DNA from: Streptomyces sp. Root431
GTDB taxonomy: Bacteria > Actinomycetota > Actinomycetes > Streptomycetales > Streptomycetaceae
Length of the DNA: 64,000 nucleotides
Direction of reading: 5' to 3'
Assembly (NCBI RefSeq): GCF_001426585.1
Contig: NZ_LMEI01000006.1
Coordinates: forward strand, 548,956-612,955
This document shows positions 1 through 8,623 of this stretch, in pieces; the first letter of the stretch is position 1; each line of letters opens with the position of its first letter. Made by a program: the position numbers and the translations under genes. The notes under the pieces were generated by a model. The model worked only from the letters and a program-made list of their open reading frames with translations, ran no database searches and was not told where the DNA came from.

Positions 1-1
1 C

Positions 2-772
2 CTCCTCGGCCTCGGCAAGGTCGGCACCCGGGTCCTCGCCCGGCTCCGCCGGATGGACATCCCCGTCGTCTGCGTCGAGTCCGACCCGGAGGCCCGCGGC
101 ATCGCCGTCGCCCGGCGGCTGCGCGTCCCCACCGTCATCGGCGACGTCACCGAGGAAGGCGTCCTGGAGGCCGCCCGCATCCACCGCGCCCACGCCCTCC
201 TCGCCCTGACCAGCGTCGACATCACCAACCTGGAGGCGGCGCTCTCCGCCCGCTCCGTCAGCCCCGAGCTGCGGGTCGTGCTCCGTCTGTACGACGACGA
301 CTTCGCCACCGCCGTCTACCGCACCCTGCGCACCGCCCACCCCGAGGCGCGCACCCGCAGCCGCAGCGTCTCCCACCTCGCCGCGCCCGCCTTCGCCGGG
401 GCCATGATGGGCCGCCAGATCCTCGGCGCCGTACCCGTCGAGCGCCGGGTCCTGCTCTTCGCCGCCGTCGACGTCGCGGACCACCCGCTCCTGGAGCACC
501 GCACGGTCGCCGAGGCCTTCACGCCCGGAGCCTGGCGGGTGGTCGCCCTCGACCGGGCCGCCCCCGCGTACGGCGTCCCGTACGGCACCGGGGCCGCGGC
601 CCGCGGCCAGGACTGGCGCCTCGCCCCGGACCGGGTCCTCGGCCCGGCCGACCGGGTGATCGTGGCCGCGACCCGCAGGGGGCTCGCCGAACTCCTCGGC
701 CGCGGCGCCGCGACGGGCCGCGGTACGGCCGCTGCCGCACCGGACAACTCCGTACAGGCGGAGCGGGGTTGA
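2..772 (+). CDS. TrkA-N/RCK-type potassium channel or transporter NAD-binding protein, 5' truncated by window edge
   Basis: The reading frame is open from the first bases, and the Rossmann glycine motif (LGLGKVGTRV) is encoded upstream of the first ATG (53), so the gene starts outside the window. The motif, a following beta strand ending in VCVESD, and the stretch PTVIGDVTEEGVLEAARI match a TrkA-N (RCK) domain, which binds NAD(H) or nucleotide and gates K+ channels or Trk transporters. A second, weaker half follows (residues about 125-230). Such proteins act on the cytoplasmic face of the membrane. The tail is Ala/Gly/Arg-rich. Whether the missing N-terminus holds an ion-channel pore cannot be seen. 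The next gene starts 61 bp downstream on the same strand and appears unrelated. Confidence 0.8.
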   Translation, partial: LLGLGKVGTRVLARLRRMDIPVVCVESDPEARGIAVARRLRVPTVIGDVTEEGVLEAARIHRAHALLALTSVDITNLEAALSARSVSPELRVVLRLYDDDFATAVYRTLRTAHPEARTRSRSVSHLAAPAFAGAMMGRQILGAVPVERRVLLFAAVDVADHPLLEHRTVAEAFTPGAWRVVALDRAAPAYGVPYGTGAAARGQDWRLAPDRVLGPADRVIVAATRRGLAELLGRGAATGRGTAAAAPDNSVQAERG

Positions 773-833
773 CCGTAGGATCTGACCGCCCGCGTGCCGC
801 TCCGGCCCGCCTCCGCAGTCAGGAGTGCCTACC

Positions 834-2084
834 GTGAACACCCCGCCCAGCGCCGCCCCCGGCCGGCCGCCGCACCGCATGGACCCGGCCGGCGGCTGCC
901 CGCACGCGGCGAACGCCCGGCTGCTCGCCGAGGGCGCCGTGACCCCGGTGGTCCTGCCCGGCGAGATCGAGGGCATGGCGGTACTCGGCCACGATGCCCT
1001 CCGCGACTTCCTCTCCCACCCCGACGTCGCCAAGGGCGCCCAGCACTTCACCGCCCTCACCGAGGGCCGGATACCCGACGGCTGGCCCCTGCGCACCTTC
1101 GCCACCGTCCCCGGCATGACCACCGCGGACGGCGCCGACCACCGCCGCCTGCGCGCCCTGGTCAGCAGCGCCTTCACCGCGCGCCGGGTCGAGGAGCTCC
1201 GCCCGCGCGTCGAGGCCGTCACGGCCGGGCTCCTCGACGGACTCGCCGAGGCCGCCCGGACCGGCGGCGGCGTCGCCGACCTGCGCCGCCACTACGCGCT
1301 CCCGCTGCCCCTCGGCGTCATCTGCGAACTCCTCGGCGTCGACCCCGCCCACCAGGACCGGCTGCACCGCCTCTCCAGCCTCGTCGTCGCCACCGACACC
1401 GAGCCCGCTCAGGCCGTCGCCGCCAACCGCGAACTCGTCGAGCTGCTCGCCTCCATCGCCGGCGACAAGGCCCGGGCACCCGGCGACGACCTCACCAGCG
1501 CGCTCATCGCCGCCCGGGACGAGGGCGGCGACCGGCTGAGCCAGCCCGAGCTGATCGGCACCCTGCTCCTGATGATCATCGCGGGGCACGAGACCACGCT
1601 GAACCTCGTCACCAACGCCGTACGGGCGCTCTGCGGCCACCGGGAGCAGCTCGCCCTCGTCCTCGAAGGCCGGGCCGCGTGGGCGGACGTGGTGGAGGAG
1701 ACCCTGCGCTGGGACAGCCCGGTCAGCTACTTCCCGTTCCGCTACCCCACCCGGGACCTGACGGTCGACGGCACCCTCATCCCCCGGGGCACCCCCGTCC
1801 TCGCCGGCTACTCGGCGGCGGGCCGCGACGCGAAGGCCCACGGCCCGGACGCCGACCGTTTCGACATCACCCGCACCACGGCGGCGAAGCACCTCTCGCT
1901 CGGTCACGGCCCCCACTACTGTCTGGGCGCCCCGCTCGCCCGCATGGAGGCCGCGATCGCCCTGGAGGCGCTCTTCACCCGCTTCCCCGACCTGGACCTC
2001 GCCGTCCCGGAGACCGAGCTGACCCGCCACGCGGGCTTCGTCGGCAACAGCGTCCGGGCGCTCCCGGTCCGCCCGACCCCCTGA
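834..2084 (+). CDS. Cytochrome P450
   Basis: This is a soluble bacterial P450 of 416 aa, a normal length for the CYP105/107-like class. Landmarks in order are the I-helix oxygen-binding motif AGHETT (A250-T255), the K-helix ExxR (E289-R292) and the haem loop SLGHGPHYCLGAP, with axial ligand Cys363. The GTG at 834 was chosen because AGGAG lies 8 nt before it; a GTG at 825 overlaps that ribosome site. The substrate is unknown. No ferredoxin or ferredoxin reductase gene lies next to it, so redox partners must come from elsewhere. It is not obviously part of a biosynthetic cluster. It converges with the small gene at 2104-2349, leaving a 19-bp gap without a clear terminator. Confidence 0.93.
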   Translation: MNTPPSAAPGRPPHRMDPAGGCPHAANARLLAEGAVTPVVLPGEIEGMAVLGHDALRDFLSHPDVAKGAQHFTALTEGRIPDGWPLRTFATVPGMTTADGADHRRLRALVSSAFTARRVEELRPRVEAVTAGLLDGLAEAARTGGGVADLRRHYALPLPLGVICELLGVDPAHQDRLHRLSSLVVATDTEPAQAVAANRELVELLASIAGDKARAPGDDLTSALIAARDEGGDRLSQPELIGTLLLMIIAGHETTLNLVTNAVRALCGHREQLALVLEGRAAWADVVEETLRWDSPVSYFPFRYPTRDLTVDGTLIPRGTPVLAGYSAAGRDAKAHGPDADRFDITRTTAAKHLSLGHGPHYCLGAPLARMEAAIALEALFTRFPDLDLAVPETELTRHAGFVGNSVRALPVRPTP

Positions 2085-2103
2085 CGGACCGCCGCCGACG
2101 GCG

Positions 2104-2349
2104 CTACCCGGTCCTCCCCCATACGCTCGCGGGGGAGGCCCGCAGCGAGGAGACGAGGCGCAGCAGCCGGTCCTCGTTCCCCGAGAGGCCCGCCGCGCGG
2201 AGCGCCTCGTCGGCCTCGGCCATCGGATGGGTCAGCATCACCCCCGCGTACGGGGCGAGCTGCGGGTCGGTCAGCACGGCCTGCGTGGATTCGAGCAGCC
2301 GCAGGTACGCCTGGGCCGCCGCGCGCTCGTGGGCGGTCATCGTGGTCAT
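2104..2349 (-). CDS. Small hypothetical protein, 81 aa
   Basis: A short acidic, Ala/Leu-rich protein starting MTTMTAHERAAAQAYLRLLE. It is predicted helical throughout, with no membrane segment, signal peptide or cysteines. An upstream in-frame start exists at 2394, but the ATG at 2349 is preceded by GAGAGGGAG at good spacing and is preferred. It lies on the same strand as the Nudix gene that ends upstream of it (stop at 2413), with a 63-bp gap, so the two may be cotranscribed. I do not recognise a family and assign no function. Codon usage looks normal for the region. Confidence 0.6.
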   Translation of the reverse strand: MTTMTAHERAAAQAYLRLLESTQAVLTDPQLAPYAGVMLTHPMAEADEALRAAGLSGNEDRLLRLVSSLRASPASVWGRTG

Positions 2350-2412
2350 GTCGGGCTCCCTCTCGACAGTTCTGCGCTCACCACCCTCTCGCACGGGTCT
2401 GACAATGGGGGT

Positions 2413-2889
2413 TCAGGCCTGTGTGCCGAGGTGCTCCGTCAGTCGTTCCAGGAAGACCCGCTGCCCGGTGACGAGCAGCGGAGCGGCCGCCTCCGGGGCG
2501 AACCAGCCGACCCGGTCGATCTCCGGGAACTCCTGGTGGGCGCCGGACCGCGGCGGCCACTCCATGGTGAAGGTGCCCGGCACCACCGCCGCCGGGTCGA
2601 GGTCCCCCTCCACCGCCCAGACGATCACGGTCTTCCCGCTGCGCTGCCGGGCCTCCCCGAGCCCGATCCACGGGCCCTCGGGTGCGGGCAGCCCCAGCTC
2701 CTCCAGGAACTCGCGCCCCGCCGCCGCCTCGGGAGCCTCGTCCGGCTCGTACTCCCCCTTGGGGATCGACCAGGCCTCCTGCTCCCGGGAGGCCCACAAG
2801 GGCCCGCCCATGTGGCCGATGAGCACCTCGACACCCCCGCCCGTCGTGTGACGGAAGACCAGAAGACCCGCACTGCGTTTGTCCGACAT
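2413..2889 (-). CDS. Nudix hydrolase, 158 aa
   Basis: A single-domain Nudix protein. After a strand with RSAGLLVFRH comes the core WSIPKGEYEPDE and the catalytic helix ending REFLEELGL. This reproduces the Nudix box (G-x5-E-x7-RE-x2-EE-x-G) with the metal-binding glutamates intact. Family enzymes hydrolyse nucleoside diphosphates linked to another moiety; the substrate cannot be read from sequence. The SIPKGE signature and short length resemble the diadenosine-polyphosphate or ADP-ribose type subgroup (inference). The start at ATG 2889 fits where the fold begins; the longer frame to 3000 would add 37 residues of poor composition. No strong ribosome-binding site is visible. Confidence 0.88.
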   Translation of the reverse strand: MSDKRSAGLLVFRHTTGGGVEVLIGHMGGPLWASREQEAWSIPKGEYEPDEAPEAAAGREFLEELGLPAPEGPWIGLGEARQRSGKTVIVWAVEGDLDPAAVVPGTFTMEWPPRSGAHQEFPEIDRVGWFAPEAAAPLLVTGQRVFLERLTEHLGTQA

Positions 2890-3081
2890 GCGGTCAAGTG
2901 TGACGGAACGAATCCTGGAATCGGAGGTTCCGGGGCAACCCCTCACATCCTGTTCAGGCATGAGTGGTTGACCCGTCGATCTCGATTGCCTGCCGTACAA
3001 GCGTCCTGAAAGCCTTCGTTCGATTCGGCTGTCGCAGCAGCAGCAGCAACAACGGAGCCGATGTCGCTCACGATGCCGTTC

Positions 3082-4311
3082 CTACGCGGTTTCGGGGCAC
3101 TCCTCCGCGCCGATCACGACCGGTCCGCCCGCAGGGTCCACGCCGCTCGTCCACTCCGGACCGAGCCGCACCGAACGCCACGGGACGAGCTCCCCGCGCA
3201 GCCGCTCCCGCCGGAGCGGGACGCCCTCCTGGGCGACGGTCAGGACCGGTCGTACGAGCCGCCGGTCCGGTCGTACGAGCAGGGGGACGGCCGCAGGACC
3301 GAGGAGGCCGGGCGTCACCCACCGCACGGGCCCTGCCGTCACCACCGGCACTCCGGTGGCGTGCGCGGGCAGCCCGGCGAGCAGGTCGAGGACGGCGGCG
3401 GCGACCGCGCGGCCCTCGGCGGCGGCCACCGGCGCCGGTTCCACCCCGTGCAGGAGGTTGCCGACGGCGAAGACCCCCGGCTCGACCGTGCGGTGGGCGC
3501 CGTCCGTGACCGGCCCGCGGGTCCCCGGCGCCGGTGCGAGTCCGCGCGCCCGGGCCAGCTCGTGGTCGGGGATCCAGTCCCCGGTGAACACCACCGTGTC
3601 GCAGCGCAGGACGGACGTCCGCCCGTCCCGTCCCCGGACCGCGACCCCGGTCAGCCGGCCGCGCCCCAGGAGCTCGGCCACCACCGTGCGCGTCAGGACC
3701 GGTACGGCTCCGAACCCGGTGGCGGCTCGCGGCAGTTCGGTCACGACCGCGGCCACCTCCACGCCCGCCGCGCGCAGCGTCCGTACGGCGTGCCGGGTCA
3801 CCGGCTCGCCACCGACGACCACCGCGCGCCGCCCGACACGGCCGCGCAGTGCCCCACTCGGCCCGAACAGCCGTACCGTCTGCTGGAGTTCGCCCGTGGT
3901 GAGCACCCCGGCCGGCCGTGATCCCGGCACGAGGCGGGCGCTGCGCGGTCGTTCGCGCGCGCCCGTCGCGAGGACGACCGCGTGCGCCCGGATCCGTTCG
4001 AGCCCGGTCGGCGCGGTGACGTCCAGGGTGAGCGGTCCTGCCCAGCCGGTCGCGGAGACCCCGGTGCGGACGACCGCTCCGCCGCGGAGCGCCGCCCGGA
4101 CAGCGCGGCGCGCGAACGCGGGGCCGTCGAGGGGCCGTCCCCGGTGGTCCGCGCCGAAGCCGGGATGGCCGCAGTGACGCGGCACGCCCCCGGCCGTGCG
4201 CTCCCGCTCCAGGACCTCGACGCGCCCCGCACCCGCCGCGGCGAGCCGCGCGGCGGCGGCGAGCCCGGCGGGTCCCGCGCCCACGACGAGCACGTCGACC
4301 ACGCGGCTCAC
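3082..4311 (-). CDS. FAD/NAD(P)-dependent oxidoreductase, third gene of glycerol-type cluster
   Basis: A 409-aa flavoprotein with an N-terminal FAD Rossmann motif ([19 protein letters not shown]), the internal ATGAREPR-like strand (VVLATGARERP), a second dinucleotide-binding segment (RRAVVVGGEPVTRHA) and a late GVFAVGNLLHG motif as in pyridine-nucleotide-disulfide oxidoreductases. It resembles the second flavoprotein encoded beside GlpA-like dehydrogenases in glycerol-3-phosphate clusters and probably relays electrons from the partner at 4371-5789 (inference). The GTG at 4311 has GGGGAGG just upstream. An alternative GTG at 4374 would overlap the previous stop as GTGA and add 21 residues, so coupling is likely either way. 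No DUF1667-type third partner, sometimes found in such clusters, is seen downstream. Confidence 0.82.
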   Translation of the reverse strand: MSRVVDVLVVGAGPAGLAAAARLAAAGAGRVEVLERERTAGGVPRHCGHPGFGADHRGRPLDGPAFARRAVRAALRGGAVVRTGVSATGWAGPLTLDVTAPTGLERIRAHAVVLATGARERPRSARLVPGSRPAGVLTTGELQQTVRLFGPSGALRGRVGRRAVVVGGEPVTRHAVRTLRAAGVEVAAVVTELPRAATGFGAVPVLTRTVVAELLGRGRLTGVAVRGRDGRTSVLRCDTVVFTGDWIPDHELARARGLAPAPGTRGPVTDGAHRTVEPGVFAVGNLLHGVEPAPVAAAEGRAVAAAVLDLLAGLPAHATGVPVVTAGPVRWVTPGLLGPAAVPLLVRPDRRLVRPVLTVAQEGVPLRRERLRGELVPWRSVRLGPEWTSGVDPAGGPVVIGAEECPETA

Positions 4312-4370
4312 CGGACCTCCCCGCACCGGACCCGCATTCACCGGCCGCCCTTCGTTCCTCGGAGCCCCGC

Positions 4371-5789
4371 TCACCGGGCTCCCCGCCCGTACTCCTCGCT
4401 CAACGCCCGCAGCTCCGCGCCGCAGAAGTGCCCCTGGCACCGTCCGCCGCGGGCGCGGGTCCGGCGACGCAGGCCGTCCGGGCCCGCCGGGGGGATCGTC
4501 GACGCGTAGGCGTCCCGGATCTCGCCCCGCGTCACCCGCTCGCAGTGGCAGACGATGGAGCCGAACTCGGGGTCCGTGGCTATGAGTTCGGCGTCGCGGT
4601 ACGGGCGGGGGAAGGCCTCGCCGAGATTCGGCATGCGGACGGGGGCGAGCGGGCGCTCGGGCCCGGGTTCGAGTCCGCAGTCCGCGAGGAGTCCGAGCAC
4701 GTGCTCGGCGAGGGCGAGGGACGCGGTGAGCCCGGTGGAGCGGATCCCGCCCACGGTCACGTACCGCAGCGAGGGATGGGCGGCGCACCGGTAGTCCTCC
4801 TGCCCGGTGGCGGCCCGCAGCCCCGCGTAGACCGCCGTGACCTCCTCGTCGAGCAGCGCGGGAAGGATGCGTCCGCCCTGCTCGCGGAGGTCGGCGAGCC
4901 CCTCCGCCGTCGTGCCGGTGGCGGTCTTGTCGTCGAGGTCCTCGGCGGTGGGCCCGAGCATGACGTTCCCGTACACCGTCGGCGAGACGAGCACGCCCTT
5001 GCCGAGCGGGCCGGGGACGGGGAGCAGGATGTGCCTGACCAGGTCGCGGGCGAACTTGTCGAAGACGAGCAGCTGGCCCCGGCGCGGGGTGACGGTGAAG
5101 TCGCGGCGGTCGAGGAGCGCGTCGAAGGCGTCGGCGTGGAGTCCGCAGGCGTTCACCAGGTGGCGGGTCCGCAGCTCTCCGCGCCGGGTGACGAGACGGT
5201 GCCACGGGTCGCCCGTACGCACCTTCTCCACCCGGCAGCCGAGGTGGAGGTCGACTCCGGAGCGGACGGCCTGTGTCGCGTACGCGAGGGTGGTCGTCCA
5301 CGGGCAGACGACCGACTCGCCCGGCACGGCGAGTGCGGCGAGTGCCCCCGGTCCCAAGTGAGGTTCACGGGAACGGAGTTCGTCGGCGGACAGCATGCGC
5401 GTGGTGTGGTGGCCGTTCCGCTCGGCCTTCTCCACGAGGCGGGGGAGCGTCGCGAGCTGCTGCTCGTCCCAGGCGACGAGGAGCGCGCCGAGCGGCTCGA
5501 CGGGTATGCCGGCCTCCCCGGCGAACGCGCCGAGCAGCCGGTGCCCCTCGCGGACGAGCCGGGCTTCGAGCGTGCCCGGTGCGGCGTCGAAGCCGGTGTG
5601 CAGGATCGCGGTGTTGGCCTTGGACGTGCCGTCGCCGACGTCGTTCGCGGCCTCCACGAGCGCTACCCGCAGCGGGTGCCGGGCCAGTGCGCGGGCGATG
5701 GCGCAGCCCACGACGCCCGCACCGACGACCACGACGTCGTACTCGGCCTCCCGGCCGGTGGGCAGCGGCCCCGAGCGGGTGACGCTCAC
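4371..5789 (-). CDS. GlpA-like FAD-dependent dehydrogenase with C-terminal BFD-type [2Fe-2S] domain
   Basis: A 472-aa protein with the DAO-type FAD motif (VVVGAGVVGCAIARAL) near residue 20, the TSKANTAILHTGFD stretch typical of glycerol-3-phosphate dehydrogenase/oxidase-like flavoproteins, and a C-terminal cysteine cluster (SIVCHCERVTRGEI ... GRCQGHFCG) matching the BFD-like [2Fe-2S]-binding domain. This is the architecture of GlpA-type enzymes that oxidise glycerol-3-phosphate or a related polyol phosphate. It starts at GTG 5789, overlapping the kinase stop by four bases (GTGA), so translation is coupled to the kinase that would supply its substrate. The true substrate is not proven by sequence; other 2-hydroxy acids or polyol phosphates are possible. 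Confidence 0.85.
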   Translation of the reverse strand: MSVTRSGPLPTGREAEYDVVVVGAGVVGCAIARALARHPLRVALVEAANDVGDGTSKANTAILHTGFDAAPGTLEARLVREGHRLLGAFAGEAGIPVEPLGALLVAWDEQQLATLPRLVEKAERNGHHTTRMLSADELRSREPHLGPGALAALAVPGESVVCPWTTTLAYATQAVRSGVDLHLGCRVEKVRTGDPWHRLVTRRGELRTRHLVNACGLHADAFDALLDRRDFTVTPRRGQLLVFDKFARDLVRHILLPVPGPLGKGVLVSPTVYGNVMLGPTAEDLDDKTATGTTAEGLADLREQGGRILPALLDEEVTAVYAGLRAATGQEDYRCAAHPSLRYVTVGGIRSTGLTASLALAEHVLGLLADCGLEPGPERPLAPVRMPNLGEAFPRPYRDAELIATDPEFGSIVCHCERVTRGEIRDAYASTIPPAGPDGLRRRTRARGGRCQGHFCGAELRALSEEYGRGAR

Positions 5790-7261
5790 CCGGCACCCCC
5801 CGTGCCGGAGCCCCCGGCACCCCCGTTGTCGCGGTCGAGCAGCGCCGACACCTCCGCACGGAACGCTCCGAGGCGCGCGGCGGCCTCGCCGCCCGAGATC
5901 CGGGGCTCGTAGACGGCCGAGGGCTTCCATTCCGGCACGGCCTCGCGGAGCGTGAGCCCCGGCTCGTGTCCGAGCCGGGCCACCGCGCCCACCCCGAGGG
6001 CCGTGGCATCGGGCAACGACGAGACCTCGACGGGGAGTTGCAGCAGATCCGCCTGCGTCTGCATGAGCAGCGCGGACCGGGTCAGGCCCCCGTCCGCGCG
6101 CAGCGAGGTCAGCGGTGCGCCCCGGTCGGCGGCGACCGCCGCGGCGAGCTCCACCACCTGGGCGGCGATGCCCTCGCACAGCGCGCGGACCAGATGGCCG
6201 GGGGAGGTGTCCAGGCCGAGCCCGGTGAGCGAGCCGCGCACGTCCCCCCGCCACCACGGCGCGGCGAGACCGGCGAGCGCGGGGACGAAGGTGACCCCGC
6301 CGGTGTCCGGCACGCCGCCGCCGACCGTGTCGATCTCCTCCGCCCCGGCGAGGACGCCCAGCTCGGTGAGCCAGCGGACCGCAGACGCCACCGTGTACAC
6401 CTGGCCGTCCAGGCAGTGGTCGACGCGCCCGCCGAGCCGCCAGGCGACACAGCTCACCAGGCCGGAGGTGCCGCGTCGGGGCTCGGGCCCGGTCTGCGCG
6501 AGGAGGAAGGCGCCCGTGCCGTAGGTGCACTTGGCGGCGGCCGGGTCGCTCGCGCTCTGCGCGAGCAGGGCGGCCTGCTGGTCGACAAGGAGGCCGGTCA
6601 GCGGCAGCGGCGGGCCGAAGGCCGTCGTCGTGCCGACCGGCGTGTCGCAGTCCACCACCGCGGGCAGCCGCTCGCCGCCCAGTCCGTACAGGTCGAGGGC
6701 CGTCTCCGACCAGGCGACCGTGTCCAGATCGAGCAGTCCGGTACGTCCGGCGGTCGCCGCGTCGGTGACGAAAGCGCCCGTCAGCCGGTGGACGAGCCAG
6801 GAGTCGCTGGTCGTGACGACCCCGGCGCCGGTGGCGTGACGGCGGATCCAGGCCATCTTGGGCGCGGCGAAGTAGGGGTCCACGGGCAGACCGGTCAGCC
6901 GGCGGAGCAGCTCGGCGTGGTCGTCGAGCCCGTCGCAGACGGAGGCGGCCCGGCGGTCCTGCCAGACGAGCGCGTCCGTGAGGGGTTCGCCGGTGGCGGG
7001 GTCCCAGGCGAGCACGGTCTCGCCCTGGTTGGCGAGCCCCACGGCCGAGACCGGCGTGCCGGCCTCGGCCAGCGCCGCCCGTCCGGCCGTGACGACGGAG
7101 TCGTACAGCTCACGCGGGTCGACCTCGACCAGGCCGCCGGGGAGATACCGGGGCCGGACCGGGGCCGTGCCGCTGCCGATCACCCCGCGCTCGGGACACA
7201 GGACGAGCGCCTTCGTGCCCGACGTGCCCTGGTCCACGGCGAGTACCGGGCCGCCCGTCAT
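5786..7261 (-). CDS. FGGY-family carbohydrate kinase, glycerol-kinase-like
   Basis: A 491-aa kinase starting PVLAVDQGTSGTKALV, the phosphate-1 motif of the FGGY family, with WQDRR, a KMAWI motif and a C-terminal LRADGGLTRSALLMQTQADLL (adenosine motif) as in glycerol and xylulose kinases. The DQGTS opening and first place in an operon with two glycerol-3-phosphate-type flavoproteins favour glycerol or a similar polyol as substrate (inference); FGGY specificity is not safely read from motifs. ATG 7261 is preceded by GGGAG. An 18-bp palindrome (7289-7306) lies 28-45 bp upstream and is a candidate operator. This is probably not the housekeeping glycerol kinase, which usually sits with a facilitator gene; none is seen here. 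Confidence 0.85.
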   Translation of the reverse strand: MTGGPVLAVDQGTSGTKALVLCPERGVIGSGTAPVRPRYLPGGLVEVDPRELYDSVVTAGRAALAEAGTPVSAVGLANQGETVLAWDPATGEPLTDALVWQDRRAASVCDGLDDHAELLRRLTGLPVDPYFAAPKMAWIRRHATGAGVVTTSDSWLVHRLTGAFVTDAATAGRTGLLDLDTVAWSETALDLYGLGGERLPAVVDCDTPVGTTTAFGPPLPLTGLLVDQQAALLAQSASDPAAAKCTYGTGAFLLAQTGPEPRRGTSGLVSCVAWRLGGRVDHCLDGQVYTVASAVRWLTELGVLAGAEEIDTVGGGVPDTGGVTFVPALAGLAAPWWRGDVRGSLTGLGLDTSPGHLVRALCEGIAAQVVELAAAVAADRGAPLTSLRADGGLTRSALLMQTQADLLQLPVEVSSLPDATALGVGAVARLGHEPGLTLREAVPEWKPSAVYEPRISGGEAAARLGAFRAEVSALLDRDNGGAGGSGTGGAG

Positions 7262-7535
7262 TCCGCTGCTCCCGTCGCAGGATCGGAAGGTGATCGTCCG
7301 ATCACCGAAAAGGGTCAGGGTGCCGCTGTCGGGGCGCCGCGTCAAGCGTCGGCGGCCGACACCGTCAGGTCGGTCCGACGTGCCTGACAGTAAGTCAAAT
7401 TCAGTCGCTGGCTTAATAGTTACCGTCGTCGAGAAGAGTGGACTGGTCGAGTCCAGTGCCCTCTATAGTGATCGCCGATCAACGGCAGGAAGGCCGTCGG
7501 GGGACTGACCACCCCCCTTCATCCACCGAGGAACC
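7262..7535. promoter_or_regulatory. Divergent promoter region with two palindromes
   Basis: A gene-free stretch between the kinase (minus) and the unknown gene at 7577 (plus). It holds two perfect inverted repeats: GGTGATCG-TC-CGATCACC at 7289-7306, close to the kinase start, and TGGACT-5 nt-AGTCCA at 7439-7455, close to the plus-strand gene. TATAGT at about 7464-7469 is a plausible -10 element for the plus strand. No regulator gene lies next to this region, so the proteins that bind are unknown. Confidence 0.45.
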
Positions 7536-7577
7536 ATGTCGCCCACACCAGGCCCCACACCAGGCCCCACCCCCTGA
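7536..7577 (+). CDS. Possible 13-aa leader ORF (MSPTPGPTPGPTP)
   Basis: An ATG at 7536 preceded by GAGGAA opens a 13-codon frame made of a Pro/Gly/Thr repeat. Its TGA (7575-7577) overlaps the ATG (7577) of the next gene as TGATG. The DNA contains two tandem copies of a 12-nt unit. It may be a translationally coupled leader, or the original N-terminus of the downstream protein separated by a small frameshift. The better ribosome site belongs to this ORF, not to ATG 7577. Confidence 0.4.
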   Translation: MSPTPGPTPGPTP

Positions 7578-8551
7578 TGGCCGCTCAGGGCTTTCGGCCC
7601 GTCTACCACCCCGCGGGCCACGACCACGCCCTGCGCGGTGCCGTCCAGGACCTGCGCACCGGCCGCTGGGTGGCCATGGCCCGGCTGCTCGACGAGACCT
7701 CGGGGTGGGACGGCTGGACCAGGCGCACCCAGGTGCTCGCCGCCGTCGCCGCGGGCACCGACGTCGTCCACACCTGGCGCACCGAGCAGCCAGGGAGCAT
7801 CGCCGCCACCGTGATGCACGGCCGCGTCGCCGTCGAGCGGGCCGTCCGCGCCCACCGCGCCGGCCACGCCCGCACCCGCGAACTCTGGCAGGAGGCCTGG
7901 ACCGCCTGCCGCGAGGCCGCCGAACTGGCCCCCGCCGACCCCGTGCCCTGGGTCGGCCTCCTCGCGCTCGCCGCCCTCGACGGACGCCAGCGCATGGCCG
8001 AGCACCGGATCTCCCCGCCGGCGCCCATGCTGGCCCCCGGCCCCTGGGGGCTGCTCGCCGAGGCGGAGAAGCGCGACCCGTACAACCGCGAAGCACACCA
8101 CCGCATGCTCCAGTTCGTCTACGCCCGCAGCCCGGGACCGCTCTCCGAGGCCGTTAACTACGCCCAGTGGGCCGCCACTTCCGCGCCCGTCGGCTCCGCC
8201 CTGCACGCCCTCCCGCTCTATGTGCGGGTCGAGCGCTACCGGCGCGAGCGCGGCCACGAGCGCGCCCTCGACCTCCACTGGGTCGCCGAGGACGCCGTCC
8301 GCGACGCAGAACGCGCCCTGGACGCCTGGTTCCTCTTCTGCGCCACCGAAGAGGCCTCCCTGCTCGACCTGAACCACCTGGCGCACGCCCTCTACGGAGC
8401 CCTCCGCTTCGACGACGCGGCCCGGGTCTTCAAGGCGCTCGGCCCGTACTACGCGACGCTGCCGTGGGCCTACCGCACCGAGCGGCCGGACGACCGGGCC
8501 CTCGCGGAGGACCTCTTCCTGCGCGCCCGCGCCCGCTGTCTCACCGGCTGA
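7577..8551 (+). CDS. Hypothetical helical (TPR-like) protein, 324 aa
   Basis: A soluble, Ala/Arg/Leu-rich all-helical protein with repeated helix pairs such as ARTRELWQEAWTACREAAELAP and ALYGALRFDDAARVFKALGPYY. These have the look of degenerate tetratricopeptide repeats but no clean consensus. No signal peptide, membrane segment or catalytic motif is visible. It is followed after 72 bp by an APC permease on the same strand and may be cotranscribed with it. The ATG at 7577 lacks its own strong ribosome site and overlaps the stop of a 13-codon ORF, which suggests coupled translation or a start-proximal frameshift. I do not recognise a characterised family. Confidence 0.72.
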   Translation: MAAQGFRPVYHPAGHDHALRGAVQDLRTGRWVAMARLLDETSGWDGWTRRTQVLAAVAAGTDVVHTWRTEQPGSIAATVMHGRVAVERAVRAHRAGHARTRELWQEAWTACREAAELAPADPVPWVGLLALAALDGRQRMAEHRISPPAPMLAPGPWGLLAEAEKRDPYNREAHHRMLQFVYARSPGPLSEAVNYAQWAATSAPVGSALHALPLYVRVERYRRERGHERALDLHWVAEDAVRDAERALDAWFLFCATEEASLLDLNHLAHALYGALRFDDAARVFKALGPYYATLPWAYRTERPDDRALAEDLFLRARARCLTG

Positions 8552-8623
8552 CCCCCGCCTACGGCGCCCCCGCACGTACGACCCCGTCCCCCCCCCGCTC
8601 ACCGCCTGTCCCCGGAGGTACCC

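Noticed and set aside
3082..5301. 739-aa frame that extends the third flavoprotein upstream through the GlpA-like gene
   Set aside because: The first 300 residues are Arg/Pro-rich noise in the wrong frame of a well-defined gene; internal GTG 4311 or 4374 gives the real start.
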